27,279 nucleotides of DNA from the NCBI GenBank assembly GCA_964519995.1, contig CAZFLY010000038.1, positions 1 through 27,279 on the forward strand, given 5' to 3'. This document shows, piece after piece, positions 1 through 8,485 of this stretch (its first letter is position 1; each line of letters begins with the position of its first letter). Under the pieces are notes generated by a model. It made no database searches. It worked only from the letters and a program-made list of their open reading frames with translations, and was not told the origin of the DNA. Source of the DNA: CAZFLY01 sp964519995. GTDB lineage: Bacteria; Planctomycetota; Phycisphaerae; Sedimentisphaerales; Anaerobacaceae. The translations under genes were made by a program, and so were the position numbers.

Positions 1-1
1 T

Positions 2-691
2 GTAAGCAATTTGGATACTGCTATGACGGGTGAAGGTATTAGTGTCCTTGGCGAGACAGACCGTGACTACAAGCTGACGGATGACACGATGGCAGAGACT
101 ATCAGTCCGACAGGCACAGCAAGTGAGGCATCGCTGGAAGAGATTGAAGAGGATGTGAACCTCGACAGCTTTGGCAGTGGCTCAGGTTTGTTGGATCTTT
201 CACTACAGGCTGATGACACTTCGTTAGGTGGCATACTCGACGAGATTTACACAAGCGAAGGTGGTCAGGAGAGTCCGGAGCCGGCTGAATCTGATTCAGC
301 GGTTGGCGTTACAGCCGAGGCTGAGCAGATGCTTGCCCAAGAGGAGCAGATAGCTGGTCCGCAACCGATGCCAGAAGTGCCGTTAATGGCGCAGGCGTAT
401 GTCGAACCGCAGCCGGATGTGCAGAGTAATGCTCTCGGAATGCTTCTATTATTGCCCTTGTTTGTTCTGCTCTACACAGCGATCGTAACTATTGCGGCTC
501 AAAGAGGTGTGATTCCCTCCATTCTGGCATTGATTCAGAGCATTATCTGGTACATAGTGATTGGGGCTATAGTGGCGACAGGTTTAGTTATAGGTGCTAC
601 TTTCATGCTCGGCAGGGATGTCACTAAAGCCCCGAAAAAGGAAAAGAAATCTCGCAGGACAAAGAAGAAGGACCAAGCTTTAGAAGAGTAA
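2..691 (+). CDS. Partial acidic protein with two C-terminal membrane helices (5' end outside window)
   Basis: The reading frame is open from the first complete codon, so this is the 3' part of a longer gene; 229 residues are visible. The first half is strongly acidic and rich in Ser/Gly, with a motif reading SGSGLLDLSLQADDTSLGG around residues 58-76. A Pro/Glu/Gln-rich linker follows, then two hydrophobic segments (about residues 144-166 and 173-203) and a very basic tail (KKEKKSRRTKKK). The motif resembles planctomycete proteins I recall that carry an N-terminal excisionase-type helix-turn-helix, but that domain would lie outside the window and cannot be checked. The layout suggests a cytoplasmic N-terminal region anchored by a helical hairpin. 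The function is not known. No terminator with a T-run is visible just downstream. Confidence 0.75.
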   Translation, partial: VSNLDTAMTGEGISVLGETDRDYKLTDDTMAETISPTGTASEASLEEIEEDVNLDSFGSGSGLLDLSLQADDTSLGGILDEIYTSEGGQESPEPAESDSAVGVTAEAEQMLAQEEQIAGPQPMPEVPLMAQAYVEPQPDVQSNALGMLLLLPLFVLLYTAIVTIAAQRGVIPSILALIQSIIWYIVIGAIVATGLVIGATFMLGRDVTKAPKKEKKSRRTKKKDQALEE

Positions 692-1092
692 GCCTCTTAA
701 CACCTGGGAAAGATGTAACGCAATTCTTTTTTTGCACCGGCAAGCGGTCAAGAAGCAGACCAAACAAACAGCCGAGTGCATCGAAAATCTGATCAACAAA
801 TGGCAGCGAGAATTTGAAAATGCTGTGTAGAAACTTGACTTTACGCAGAGCCCTTAGAATCTGATGAGCTGTCGAGCACTGTGTTATAGGTAATATTGCC
901 AAGCCGGAAGCATACTAACCAAACCTGCTTCAAAGGCATCTTTTTCGCGGAAAAGCCTATAACAACTACAGGCTCTTCTTTGCCATTAAGTTTTATTCAT
1001 CAAACTGATTGGCAAGGTTGAGCCTTTTCCTTTAGAATACGTCCATGCTAAGGATAAAATCCACGAGGATTAAAAATCGGAAAGAGTCAAAA
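692..1092. other. Intergenic region of about 400 nt, no gene supported
   Basis: No convincing gene, RNA or promoter was found here. A plus-strand frame ending in TAG at about 828-830 reads like a helical peptide (HRQAVKKQTKQTAECIENL) but has no start codon, so it could be a decayed coding remnant. A minus-strand open frame of 92 codons (624-902) has no recognisable domain and overlaps the preceding gene. The region probably holds the promoter of the downstream glycosidase-like gene, but no good -35/-10 pair stands out. Confidence 0.4.
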
Positions 1093-3723
1093 ATGAAAAA
1101 GCTCTGGAGGACATTGATTTTATTTGTGGCCTGCGGTTCTTTTATGCCGTTTGATTGCGCTATAGCGACTCAGGCACAGAACGAGCACCTCGTGCCGGCT
1201 GACAAGGCACTTACGCCCGAAAGTACGCGACGTCTTTTTCAAAGAGGCCGGCGTGAGACTTTTCGGGGCAAAGACCTTAATACGATTGGAATGCCGATCG
1301 GCGGTATCGGCACAGGCAAGCTTTATCTTCGGGGCGATGGAACACTGGGGCTTTGGCAAATTTTTAATAAGCATGTCTCTACCGACGGTGGGCAAAGCTT
1401 TTACCGTACCTACAAGCCCGATTCGCCGGTTGATTCAGGCTTTGCTATGATTATAGAGAAACACGGCACAGCCATTGTCAGGCAGTTGGATCAGCGATTT
1501 GGTGCCGTTGAATTTACCGGTGAATATCCGATTGGGCTTGTCCGCTATCATGACGATGATCTTCCAGTGAAAGTTGAGATGGAGGTCCTTTCTCCATTTA
1601 TACCGTTGAATGCGAAAGACTCAGCCCTGCCGGCGACACTGTTCCGCGTCACCGTTGAGAACACTACCACTGAGGACCAGCACATCTGCATCTTGGCCTG
1701 GCTGCAAAACGCTGTCTGCATGCATTCGGCAAATAAAATCCAAGCTCTTCACCGCAGCCGTATCGTTACAGAGAAGGGCCGGGCCATGATTGTGCACACA
1801 GCAGAACAGATGCCTATGCCGCGAGTTTCTGCTGAAAGCCAGATCGAGCTTTCCCATGAGCGCCCGAAGATTGCTCTGCGTCCCATCGATAAGCTCGAAG
1901 ATTATGGCTCGATGGCGCTGGCTCTGACTGAAGGCGCAGCAAGCTCTCAGGCTGCCCAAGATCTGCTTACTTTGGTAAGTGAAGTTGCTCCAAACCTTCA
2001 TGCTGAAGAGGATATTTCCTATCCTATAACGGAGAATCGAAGTGCCGTGCTGTTGACACCCACAGTGCAATTACCGGTAATGGCTAAGTACACCTTTACG
2101 TTTGTTCTGGCCTGGTTTTTCCCTAACCATCCGAATGGCCACGAATATGCAAATCGTTTTAGTAGCGTTGTTGATGTGGTCCACTATGTTCTCGATAATC
2201 GAGAGCGTCTTGTCGATGGAACCAGAAGGTGGTACGAGACCTACTATGAGTATAGCACTCTGCCCCGCTGGCTGCTTTTCAGATTACACTCACCGGTATG
2301 CAATCTTGCTACCGGGACCTACCAGTGGCACAAGGATGGCCAATTCTGGGCATGGGAAGGTATTGGTTGTTATACGGATACCTGCACACACGTGTCGAAC
2401 TATGCCCATGCACCTGCAAGGCTATTTCCTGAGCTTGAACGCAGCGCCCGAGAAATACAGGATTTTGGCCAAGGATTTGACGATGAAAGCGGGCTTGTCG
2501 GCTTTCGAGGCAATCGTGCTTACTCCGCAGATGGACAGTGTGGCACTATCCTTAAGGCCTATCGCGAGCACCAAATGTCTGCTGATTATAACTTCCTAAA
2601 GCACAACTGGTCACGCATCAAAAAGGCGCTGGAATTCTCGATCAGCAAGGATAGTAACGAGGACGGCCTTATCGAAACCAGCCAACACAATACCTTCGGC
2701 GTCAGCTTCGAGGGCCCCAACACCTTTGTCGGCTCATTGTATCTGGCTGCACTTCGAGCCGGTGAAGAAATGGCCAAAGAGATGGACGATGAACAGTTTG
2801 CCAAACGTTGTCGTAAGATTTTTGAAAGTGGAAGGCGTCTAACTATTGAGCATCTCTGGAACGGTGAATATTTTATTCAGTGCGTTGATTTAGACAAGTA
2901 CCCCAAACATCAATATGGAAATGGGTGTCTATCGGACCAGCTATTCGGCCAAGGTTGGGCGCATCAGCTCGGTCTGGGCTATTTATATCCGCCACAATAT
3001 GTCAAAACAGCACTGCAGTCTGTCTGGAAGTACAATTGGGCACCGGATGTTGGACCCTATTACGCCGAGCACAAGCCTGAGCGCATATTTGCGTATCCTG
3101 GTGAGCCTGGCCTTTTGATTTGCACCTGGCCAAAGAGCACTTATCTCGACGAAGGTGTTCGTTATAGAAATGAGGTTTGGACCGGCACCGAGTATCAGGT
3201 TGCAGGTCATATGGTATGGGAAGGAATGGTCGCCGAGGCTTTGGCCATTTGCGATGGTATCCACCGCCGCTACCATCCATCCAAGCACAACCCATTCAAC
3301 GAGGTCGAATGCAGCGAGCATTGTGCCCGTGCAATGGCCAGTTGGGGCGTCTATACCGCGCTTGCCGGCTACGAATATCATGGCCCAAAGGGACACCTGG
3401 GCTTTGCACCTAAGATAACACCGGAGGATTTTGAGGCTGGCTTTACCGCTGCCGAAGGCTGGGCAACATTCTCTCAACAGCGAACCAATAAAACACAATC
3501 AGAGCAAATCGAAATGCGATGGGGCCAATTGCGCCTTAAGTCTCTTACATTTGAAGTTCCACAGGACTGGCTGTCTGTAAAGTTTGATGTGAAAGTAGCA
3601 GGTAAACCCTTCGAAGCTGACCATGTTTTGCGTGATGGACGCCTCGATATAACGTTTAATAATGATGTCATTCTTTTTGAGGGCTGGCTGCTTGAAGTAA
3701 CTATCGAACGACAGGACACGTAG
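1093..3723 (+). CDS. Exported GH116 (GBA2/DUF608-type) glycoside hydrolase-like protein
   Basis: This is a protein of 876 residues with a signal peptide (MKKLWRTLILFVACGS...). The ATG at 1093 is preferred over 1045 because it starts directly with the signal peptide and follows a GGAAAGAG ribosome site. The N-terminal domain has the GH116_N hallmark GMPIGGIGTGKLYLRGDGT (about residues 66-84). The C-terminal (alpha/alpha)6 domain carries WAWEGIGCY, with E422 as the expected nucleophile, and DGLIETSQHNTFGVSFEGPN followed by GSLYLAALRA. In family members I recall, this segment reads HNTYD, and the Asp is the acid/base; here G536 sits at that place. Family members cleave beta-glucosides, beta-xylosides or glucosylceramide, and the substrate here is unknown. 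It probably acts in the periplasm or outside the cell. A nitroreductase gene follows after 27 nt. Family is confident; catalytic competence is uncertain. Confidence 0.88.
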   Translation: MKKLWRTLILFVACGSFMPFDCAIATQAQNEHLVPADKALTPESTRRLFQRGRRETFRGKDLNTIGMPIGGIGTGKLYLRGDGTLGLWQIFNKHVSTDGGQSFYRTYKPDSPVDSGFAMIIEKHGTAIVRQLDQRFGAVEFTGEYPIGLVRYHDDDLPVKVEMEVLSPFIPLNAKDSALPATLFRVTVENTTTEDQHICILAWLQNAVCMHSANKIQALHRSRIVTEKGRAMIVHTAEQMPMPRVSAESQIELSHERPKIALRPIDKLEDYGSMALALTEGAASSQAAQDLLTLVSEVAPNLHAEEDISYPITENRSAVLLTPTVQLPVMAKYTFTFVLAWFFPNHPNGHEYANRFSSVVDVVHYVLDNRERLVDGTRRWYETYYEYSTLPRWLLFRLHSPVCNLATGTYQWHKDGQFWAWEGIGCYTDTCTHVSNYAHAPARLFPELERSAREIQDFGQGFDDESGLVGFRGNRAYSADGQCGTILKAYREHQMSADYNFLKHNWSRIKKALEFSISKDSNEDGLIETSQHNTFGVSFEGPNTFVGSLYLAALRAGEEMAKEMDDEQFAKRCRKIFESGRRLTIEHLWNGEYFIQCVDLDKYPKHQYGNGCLSDQLFGQGWAHQLGLGYLYPPQYVKTALQSVWKYNWAPDVGPYYAEHKPERIFAYPGEPGLLICTWPKSTYLDEGVRYRNEVWTGTEYQVAGHMVWEGMVAEALAICDGIHRRYHPSKHNPFNEVECSEHCARAMASWGVYTALAGYEYHGPKGHLGFAPKITPEDFEAGFTAAEGWATFSQQRTNKTQSEQIEMRWGQLRLKSLTFEVPQDWLSVKFDVKVAGKPFEADHVLRDGRLDITFNNDVILFEGWLLEVTIERQDT

Positions 3724-3750
3724 CCGTCTTATCAATTTGAGTGGACCAAT

Positions 3751-4326
3751 ATGATAAAGGACTTAATTATACAGAACAGAAGTTGTCGGCGTTTCTACCA
3801 GGACGTACCCATAGACTATCAAACGCTGAGAGAACTTGTAGACCTTGCAAGGCTGTCACCATCTGCAGGCAATATGCAGCCACTTAAATACATTCTTTCC
3901 TGTGAGCCAAGGAGCAACGACCTTATTTTTCCATGCCTTGCCTGGGCAGGATATCTAAAAGATTGGCCTGGACCTATCGAAGGTGAAAGGCCCGCGGCAT
4001 ACATCGTTATTCTTGGCGATACCGAAATAACAGATGACTTCGCTTGTGATTGTGGTATTGCAGCTCAGAGCATTCTATTGGGGATGCGTGAAAGAGGCTT
4101 GGCCGGCTGCATAATCGGTTTAGTGCAAAGGGATAAGCTTCGAAAGGTATTAGATATCCCGGCTCGTTTTCAGATACTTGTTGTTCTTGCACTTGGCAAA
4201 CCAAAGGAAATGGCAGTAATAGAATCAGTCGGTCCTTCCGGCGACATAAAGTACTGGCGCGATAGCCAAGGTACCCACCATGTGCCGAAGCGATCGCTGG
4301 ATGATATTATCATTGTCCAGATGTAA
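3751..4326 (+). CDS. Nitroreductase-family FMN oxidoreductase
   Basis: The protein has 191 residues, the short length typical of the nitroreductase superfamily. The N-terminus shows the FMN-phosphate binding pattern (NRSCRRFYQDVPI), followed by ARLSPSAGNMQPLKYI, the classical segment contacting flavin, and a C-terminal ALGKPKE strand-turn. These enzymes use NAD(P)H and bound FMN to reduce nitro compounds, quinones or flavins; the substrate cannot be read from sequence. CACDCGIAAQ-like residues in the middle (DFACDCGIAAQSILL) correspond to the usual helix before the second flavin contact. It lies 27 nt after the glycosidase-like gene and may share its transcript. It converges with the next gene with only 17 nt between the stops. 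No signal peptide, so probably cytoplasmic. Confidence 0.88.
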   Translation: MIKDLIIQNRSCRRFYQDVPIDYQTLRELVDLARLSPSAGNMQPLKYILSCEPRSNDLIFPCLAWAGYLKDWPGPIEGERPAAYIVILGDTEITDDFACDCGIAAQSILLGMRERGLAGCIIGLVQRDKLRKVLDIPARFQILVVLALGKPKEMAVIESVGPSGDIKYWRDSQGTHHVPKRSLDDIIIVQM

Positions 4327-4343
4327 TGTTTGAACACATCAAG

Positions 4344-5210
4344 TTATTGTAGATGAGCAGTTTTTATCACCTTGCCCGCGCCGACTTCTATGTACCTTGT
4401 GCCGAAATGTTTCTTAAATAATGTTCTTGCTTTATGGCCTGAGCAATGGCAGGGGCCGACATACTGTACGTTCATTTGTTTAAGGGCTGAAATAACCTTC
4501 TCGATGTTGCGTTTAGATGTCCATTCCAGATGAAAGCCGCCCATTACTAAAAGGATATCGCCTTTCATAAAATCTTTCACCGTGGTTAATATCTTTACGA
4601 TACCTGGATGCGCGCAGCCGGTTATCACTATCAAGCCTGCTTTTGTCCGGATAATTAACGAGTGTTCCTTTATCAATCTTCCAAGCTGGCCGGTAGAATA
4701 AACATTTTCACAAATTTTCAAAGCCTGCTTAACCTCAACTACTTGTGCTCCATATTTTTGTATGTTTTCTTTAAATTTTGTGGGAAACGATTCCGGCAAA
4801 TAGATAGAAACGCTCGAATTTTTTTCAAGGAAGCTGCTCAATCCGCCGGTATGGTCACCGTGAATGTGAGATAGTACTACCACATCTATGTTGTTAGGCT
4901 CTATCGCCAGTTTTTTCATATTGTTGAGCAGCAAGGAACCATCTCCGCCGGTATCAAAGAGAATGGTTTTGTCGGTGCCGGTTATAAGTGCTGAAAATCC
5001 CCAGGCGGTTCCCAATTCTTGATTGTATGGGTTATTGTCATAAACCACTTTGATAGTGAGGTCGTTGATGTCAGGCGTCGAAATTACTTCGCTATCTTGG
5101 TTCATAATTTGTTCCTTTTCTGGCTCCTGCGAAGATAGACAAACAGTACTTGACCATAAGATAGCAATAACCGTTAGCAGTAAAGCAATAATGGCTGACA
5201 GTCTCTGCAT
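4344..5210 (-). CDS. MBL-fold metallo-hydrolase (COG1237-like), exported or membrane-anchored
   Basis: This metallo-beta-lactamase-fold protein has 288 residues from the ATG at 5210. A GTG at 5246 would add 12 residues ahead of the hydrophobic leader and has no ribosome site. The leader (IIALLLTVIAILWSSTVC) looks like a signal peptide or anchor. Metal ligands are visible in LSHIHGDHTGGL, in ITGCAHPGIV and in MGGFHLEW. The C-terminal part contains YVGPCHCSGHKA, typical of the COG1237 group, whose annotated members include a dihydropterin-ribofuranosyl-aminobenzene-phosphate synthase. Export makes the pterin reaction unlikely here, so I call only the fold. A sigma70-like promoter (5310-5338, minus strand) lies about 100 nt upstream. 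Confidence 0.87.
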   Translation of the reverse strand: MQRLSAIIALLLTVIAILWSSTVCLSSQEPEKEQIMNQDSEVISTPDINDLTIKVVYDNNPYNQELGTAWGFSALITGTDKTILFDTGGDGSLLLNNMKKLAIEPNNIDVVVLSHIHGDHTGGLSSFLEKNSSVSIYLPESFPTKFKENIQKYGAQVVEVKQALKICENVYSTGQLGRLIKEHSLIIRTKAGLIVITGCAHPGIVKILTTVKDFMKGDILLVMGGFHLEWTSKRNIEKVISALKQMNVQYVGPCHCSGHKARTLFKKHFGTRYIEVGAGKVIKTAHLQ

Positions 5211-5309
5211 CCGTTTTAACTTGGGTAATTTTCTGTTGCAAGCCACGGGATATAATTAAGTCCAATGTCGACTTTTTGAACTTTATGCTACATGATGACC
5301 GTGGATGCC

Positions 5310-5338
5310 ATAATATAAGACGCAACAACCTTTTTCAA
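5310..5338 (-). promoter_or_regulatory. Sigma70-type promoter for the MBL-fold gene
   Basis: On the minus strand TTGAAA (5338-5333) and TATTAT (5315-5310) are separated by exactly 17 nt, each close to the sigma70 consensus. Transcription would start near 5303 and leave a leader of roughly 90 nt before the ATG at 5210. The promoter is inferred from sequence only. Confidence 0.5.
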
Positions 5339-5352
5339 TAAATTAGTATTCT

Positions 5353-5381
5353 TATTAAAAACTACAGCTTCTTGGTATAAT
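5353..5381 (+). promoter_or_regulatory. Possible promoter for the permease-EIIA gene
   Basis: A perfect TATAAT lies at 5376-5381, about 95 nt before the permease start. The best -35 at 17-nt spacing is only TTATTA (5353-5358), a weak match. It lies back-to-back with the minus-strand promoter of the MBL-fold gene, as expected for a divergent region. Confidence 0.4.
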
Positions 5382-5475
5382 GTGGCCGCAGTTCAAGAGT
5401 ATGAATAACCTATGTTTATCACCTGTGTGTTTTTTACACTGAGCACAATACACAAGCGTGAACTAAAGGTTTTAA

Positions 5476-7347
5476 ATGACTAAGCTAAAGAAACAGCTTG
5501 GTTTGCTTGATGTTTTTGCTGTGGCGTCGGGTGCAATGATAAGTTCCGGGTTATTTATTTTGCCTGCCATAGCCTACACGAAGGCGGGACCAGCAGTCAT
5601 TCTGTCGTACCTCTTTGCTTCCATTTTGTTTACTCCCAGCGTTTTGGCCAAAGCCGAATTAGCCACAGCCATGCCCCGCGCAGGAGGAACGTACTTTTTT
5701 GTAGAAAGAAGCTTTGGGCCACTTTTGGGACTATTCAGTGGTCTAGTGGCTTGGTTTTCGCTGGCGCTAAAAAGTGCCTTCGCAGTTGTTGGAATGGCGG
5801 TGCTTATTGAAATCGTTCTGCAAATGCTCCTTGAGATTCGACTTGAGCCTTGGCATCTAAAAATGATAGGGATTCTTTGCTGCCTGGTATTTACTGCACT
5901 TAATACCGTAAGCGTCAAACACACGAGCCGGTTTCAGGTTTTGCTGGTAGCGGTGCTGTTGGTGATACTTACATTATTCGTATTTTCTGGCAGCAAAGCT
6001 GTTAATCCAAGCCGATACAGCGGCTTTCTCGAAGCAGGCTGGTTGGCCGTATTCGCAACCGCAGGACTTGTATTCATAAGTTTTGGCGGCATAACCAAAG
6101 TTGCAAGCATTGCAGAAGAGGTTAGGCAACCAGGCAGAAATTTGCCGTTGGGAATGCTGCTGGCCTGGTTTGTAGTAACGCTGTTTTACGTTGCGGTGGT
6201 CACTGTTACAGTTGGTCTTGTAGATGGTAAGGAGCTTGCGGATAGTCTGCTGCCAATATCTCTGGCAGCGAGCAACGTCATGGGCCTGCCAGGATTTGCT
6301 TTGTTAAGTGTGGCTGCTATCGCTGCGTTCGTTACGACTGCAAATGGAGGTATACTTGCTGCCTCTCGGGCACCTATGGCAATGAGCAGAGACCAGTTGC
6401 TGCCATCGGTCCTGGCACGCGTCAATAAACGGTTCAAAACGCCCCATGTTAGTGTGCTGCTGACGGGGGGATTTATGATAGCAGCGATTGTCCTTCTCGA
6501 CATTGAATCGCTGGTAAAAACTGCTTCCACGATGCAAATAATACTTTTTATTCTCGTTAACGCCAGTGTAATCATAATGCGCGAAAGCAAGATACAAAGC
6601 TATCGTCCGAGGTTCAAATCGCCTCTATATCCTTATCCGTATGTATTCGCAATTCTTGCTTATAGTGCCCTTTTGATAGATATGGGACGGGTGCCGCTAT
6701 TGATCACAGCGCTGTTCATTGGTTGCAGTGCTGCGTGGTATATACTCTACGTCTCCCGGCGGGTTAGCAGAGCCTCGGCTGTTATGCACATTGTTGAACG
6801 CGTCACCGACCGAGAGTTGAAAACGGTGACACTCGAAAATGAGCTTCGCGATATCCTGATCGAGCGGGACGAGATAATTGAGGATCGATTCGACCAACTC
6901 ATAAAACAGTGCGAAATCCTCGATATTAAAGGAAGAAAACCTGCTGAGGATGTTCTGCGAGAAGTCTCGACGATCTTAGCAGAGAGGCTTAGAATAAATG
7001 AATACGTCCTCTTCGAGAAATTCCTTCATCGTGAATCCGAGGGCAGTACAGTTATTGAGCCTGGTCTTGCCATACCGCATATTATCGTAGAGGGCGAGAA
7101 GAAGTTTGATATCTTACTTGTCCGAGCCAAGGATGGGATTGATTTCTCGCACGCGCCGGAACCAGTTAAGATAATGTTTGTTCTAACAGGTAGCAGAGAC
7201 GAGAGGAACTATCATCTCAGAGCCCTCATGGCTATCGCTCAGATCGCACAGGAGAAACACTTCAGGCAGCGCTGGCTTGCCGCAAGAGACGTCGAAGGCA
7301 TACGAAACCTGATCCTGCTATCAACGAGAAAAAGGGATACAACTTGA
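5476..7347 (+). CDS. APC-family amino acid permease fused to a C-terminal PTS EIIA-like domain
   Basis: The protein has 623 residues. Residues 1 to about 425 form an APC-superfamily transporter with about 12 hydrophobic segments. It includes the N-terminal helix-1 motif GAMISSGLFILPA, which lines the substrate site, and AELATAMPRAGGTYFFVERSFG around helices 2-3. A linker with predicted coiled-coil character (REL..LENELRDILIERDEII) leads to a fructose/mannitol-type EIIA domain (about residues 465-620), where GLAIPH ends in H535, the position of the phosphorylated His in true EIIA proteins. The family is expected to import amino acids or organic cations. EIIA fusions of this kind probably regulate transport rather than catalyse it. 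No other PTS component is in this window. A convergent hairpin follows the stop. Confidence 0.88.
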   Translation: MTKLKKQLGLLDVFAVASGAMISSGLFILPAIAYTKAGPAVILSYLFASILFTPSVLAKAELATAMPRAGGTYFFVERSFGPLLGLFSGLVAWFSLALKSAFAVVGMAVLIEIVLQMLLEIRLEPWHLKMIGILCCLVFTALNTVSVKHTSRFQVLLVAVLLVILTLFVFSGSKAVNPSRYSGFLEAGWLAVFATAGLVFISFGGITKVASIAEEVRQPGRNLPLGMLLAWFVVTLFYVAVVTVTVGLVDGKELADSLLPISLAASNVMGLPGFALLSVAAIAAFVTTANGGILAASRAPMAMSRDQLLPSVLARVNKRFKTPHVSVLLTGGFMIAAIVLLDIESLVKTASTMQIILFILVNASVIIMRESKIQSYRPRFKSPLYPYPYVFAILAYSALLIDMGRVPLLITALFIGCSAAWYILYVSRRVSRASAVMHIVERVTDRELKTVTLENELRDILIERDEIIEDRFDQLIKQCEILDIKGRKPAEDVLREVSTILAERLRINEYVLFEKFLHRESEGSTVIEPGLAIPHIIVEGEKKFDILLVRAKDGIDFSHAPEPVKIMFVLTGSRDERNYHLRALMAIAQIAQEKHFRQRWLAARDVEGIRNLILLSTRKRDTT

Positions 7348-7362
7348 GCGAGCAATATTTAG

Positions 7363-7382
7363 CCCCCAAATTTATTTGGGGG
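7363..7382. terminator. Hairpin between convergent genes, probable bidirectional terminator
   Basis: An 8-bp perfect stem, CCCCCAAA (7363-7370) with TTTGGGGG (7375-7382), closes a TTTA loop. It lies between the permease stop and the end of the convergent repressor gene. There is no long T-run on either side, so termination may be weak; the placement is the main support. Confidence 0.5.
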
Positions 7383-7398
7383 TTACACACTGTCCCCC

Positions 7399-8358
7399 TC
7401 ACAGGCTTACGTGACCGAGAACCGCAAGAGCCCAAAGCAATTCTTTCTTTGGCATAACCTTGGTTTCGTATCTTTCATTTATTGGTATGAGGTGCACTTT
7501 GTTTTCGGTGGTCCGTATTAGTTTGCAGGTGACACCTATCTGATTCGCCAGACGAGCAATAGCAACATGTCCCTGGGTTGCCGATACCGATGGACTTAAT
7601 ATCACAATGTCGCCATCATTTATCCTCGGCGACATGCTGTCGCCGTCTATCCGCAGCGCAAAGCAATCCGGGAATAATCCGCGGATGTTCTCGCACTCAA
7701 TGAACTCAACAACTTCTTCGTATTCTTGCCCACCTACCTGAATGAGATTGACCTGTGGAGTTTTAACGCCGTCCAGCAAAGGTTGGGTCTGTAAGTCAAT
7801 CCGAATTATGCCATCCATCGTGCCGACAATTGTTTTGCCGATATGCTTTTTAACCAAGTCATCAAGTTCGGTTACGGCCTGCTGCGGTTTGGGCAACGAC
7901 GTCTGATCCCAGAAATGGATAATCCCCGCTGCGGTACGACCAAGCACCGGAATCCAGGCCGGCCGATCCGTTTTACCAACAGAAGCTGCGTGATCTGCTC
8001 TTTTTTCAAAGCCCTTTTTCTCACGCAGCAACTCAACGAAGGCTAAGATAGCTTCGCCAAGCTCAGGATTCTCCCGAAGACACTCATCAACCTTCCGCAG
8101 CAACGGTGCATTTGATCCCGATATGACCTGACCTTCGCCCTTGCTGCCGGTCAGCAGCCAGTACAAATCCGTTCCAGTTTCTTCGCTTATCCGTATCAGA
8201 ATATCAATTGGCGGAACCCTGTCCTTTTCGTAATAGCTGTATGTGGAAGGACTTATGCCTAAAAGCCGTGCAAATTTACTCTTTCCCCTGTCGCCTGAAT
8301 ATTGCTGCCGGACAAGCCGAATTCGCTCACTTGTCGCTTTTGCGTCAAATTTTTCCAT
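7399..8358 (-). CDS. XRE-type HTH repressor with S24 (LexA/CI-like) self-cleavage domain
   Basis: The protein has 319 residues. The N-terminal part (about residues 10-68) is a Cro/CI-type helix-turn-helix (KSKFARLLGISPSTYSYYEK). A linker leads to a C-terminal S24 peptidase domain. The features needed for LexA-type autocleavage are all visible: an Ala-Gly site (A144-G145, in RTAAGIIHF), the nucleophile Ser241 in DGDSMSPRINDGD, and Lys279 in GVTCKLIR, a Ser-Lys spacing of 38 that is close to LexA. It may therefore be inactivated on DNA damage or by another co-protease signal. The insert between the A-G site and Ser241 (about 95 residues) is longer than in LexA. It is divergent from a 49-residue basic protein, with palindromes in the shared region, which suggests control of both genes. 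Confidence 0.88.
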   Translation of the reverse strand: MEKFDAKATSERIRLVRQQYSGDRGKSKFARLLGISPSTYSYYEKDRVPPIDILIRISEETGTDLYWLLTGSKGEGQVISGSNAPLLRKVDECLRENPELGEAILAFVELLREKKGFEKRADHAASVGKTDRPAWIPVLGRTAAGIIHFWDQTSLPKPQQAVTELDDLVKKHIGKTIVGTMDGIIRIDLQTQPLLDGVKTPQVNLIQVGGQEYEEVVEFIECENIRGLFPDCFALRIDGDSMSPRINDGDIVILSPSVSATQGHVAIARLANQIGVTCKLIRTTENKVHLIPINERYETKVMPKKELLWALAVLGHVSL

Positions 8359-8362
8359 ATTT

Positions 8363-8378
8363 TTTCGCTTTTACGAAA
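8363..8378. promoter_or_regulatory. Inverted repeat, candidate repressor operator
   Basis: TTTCG (8363-8367) and CGAAA (8374-8378) form an inverted repeat with a 6-nt spacer, five bases upstream of the repressor start codon. A related small palindrome, CGAATTTCG, occurs at 8457-8465 just before the divergent small gene. The position suggests autoregulation by the S24 repressor; binding is inferred. Confidence 0.35.
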
Positions 8379-8385
8379 TTATTTC

Positions 8386-8414
8386 TTGCAATATTACGTA
8401 AATGTGTTAATAAT
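8386..8414 (+). promoter_or_regulatory. Candidate promoter of the small basic gene, overlapping a palindrome
   Basis: TTGCAA (8386-8391) and AATAAT (8409-8414) are spaced by 17 nt. The palindrome TTACGTAA (8394-8401) sits in the spacer, where a bound repressor would block RNA polymerase. A further inverted repeat, AGACC-AA-GGTCT, lies at 8426-8437 in the predicted leader. Confidence 0.35.
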
Positions 8415-8485
8415 CGCCGAACACGAGACCAAGGTCTATTATTTTGGACACAAAAGCGAATTTCGTCAACAAAAAGGTAAAAAAA

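Noticed and set aside
624..902. 92-codon minus-strand open frame in the first intergenic region
   Set aside because: No recognisable domain, overlaps the 3' end of the preceding gene, and the coding-like plus-strand peptide in the same place makes a chance frame more likely.
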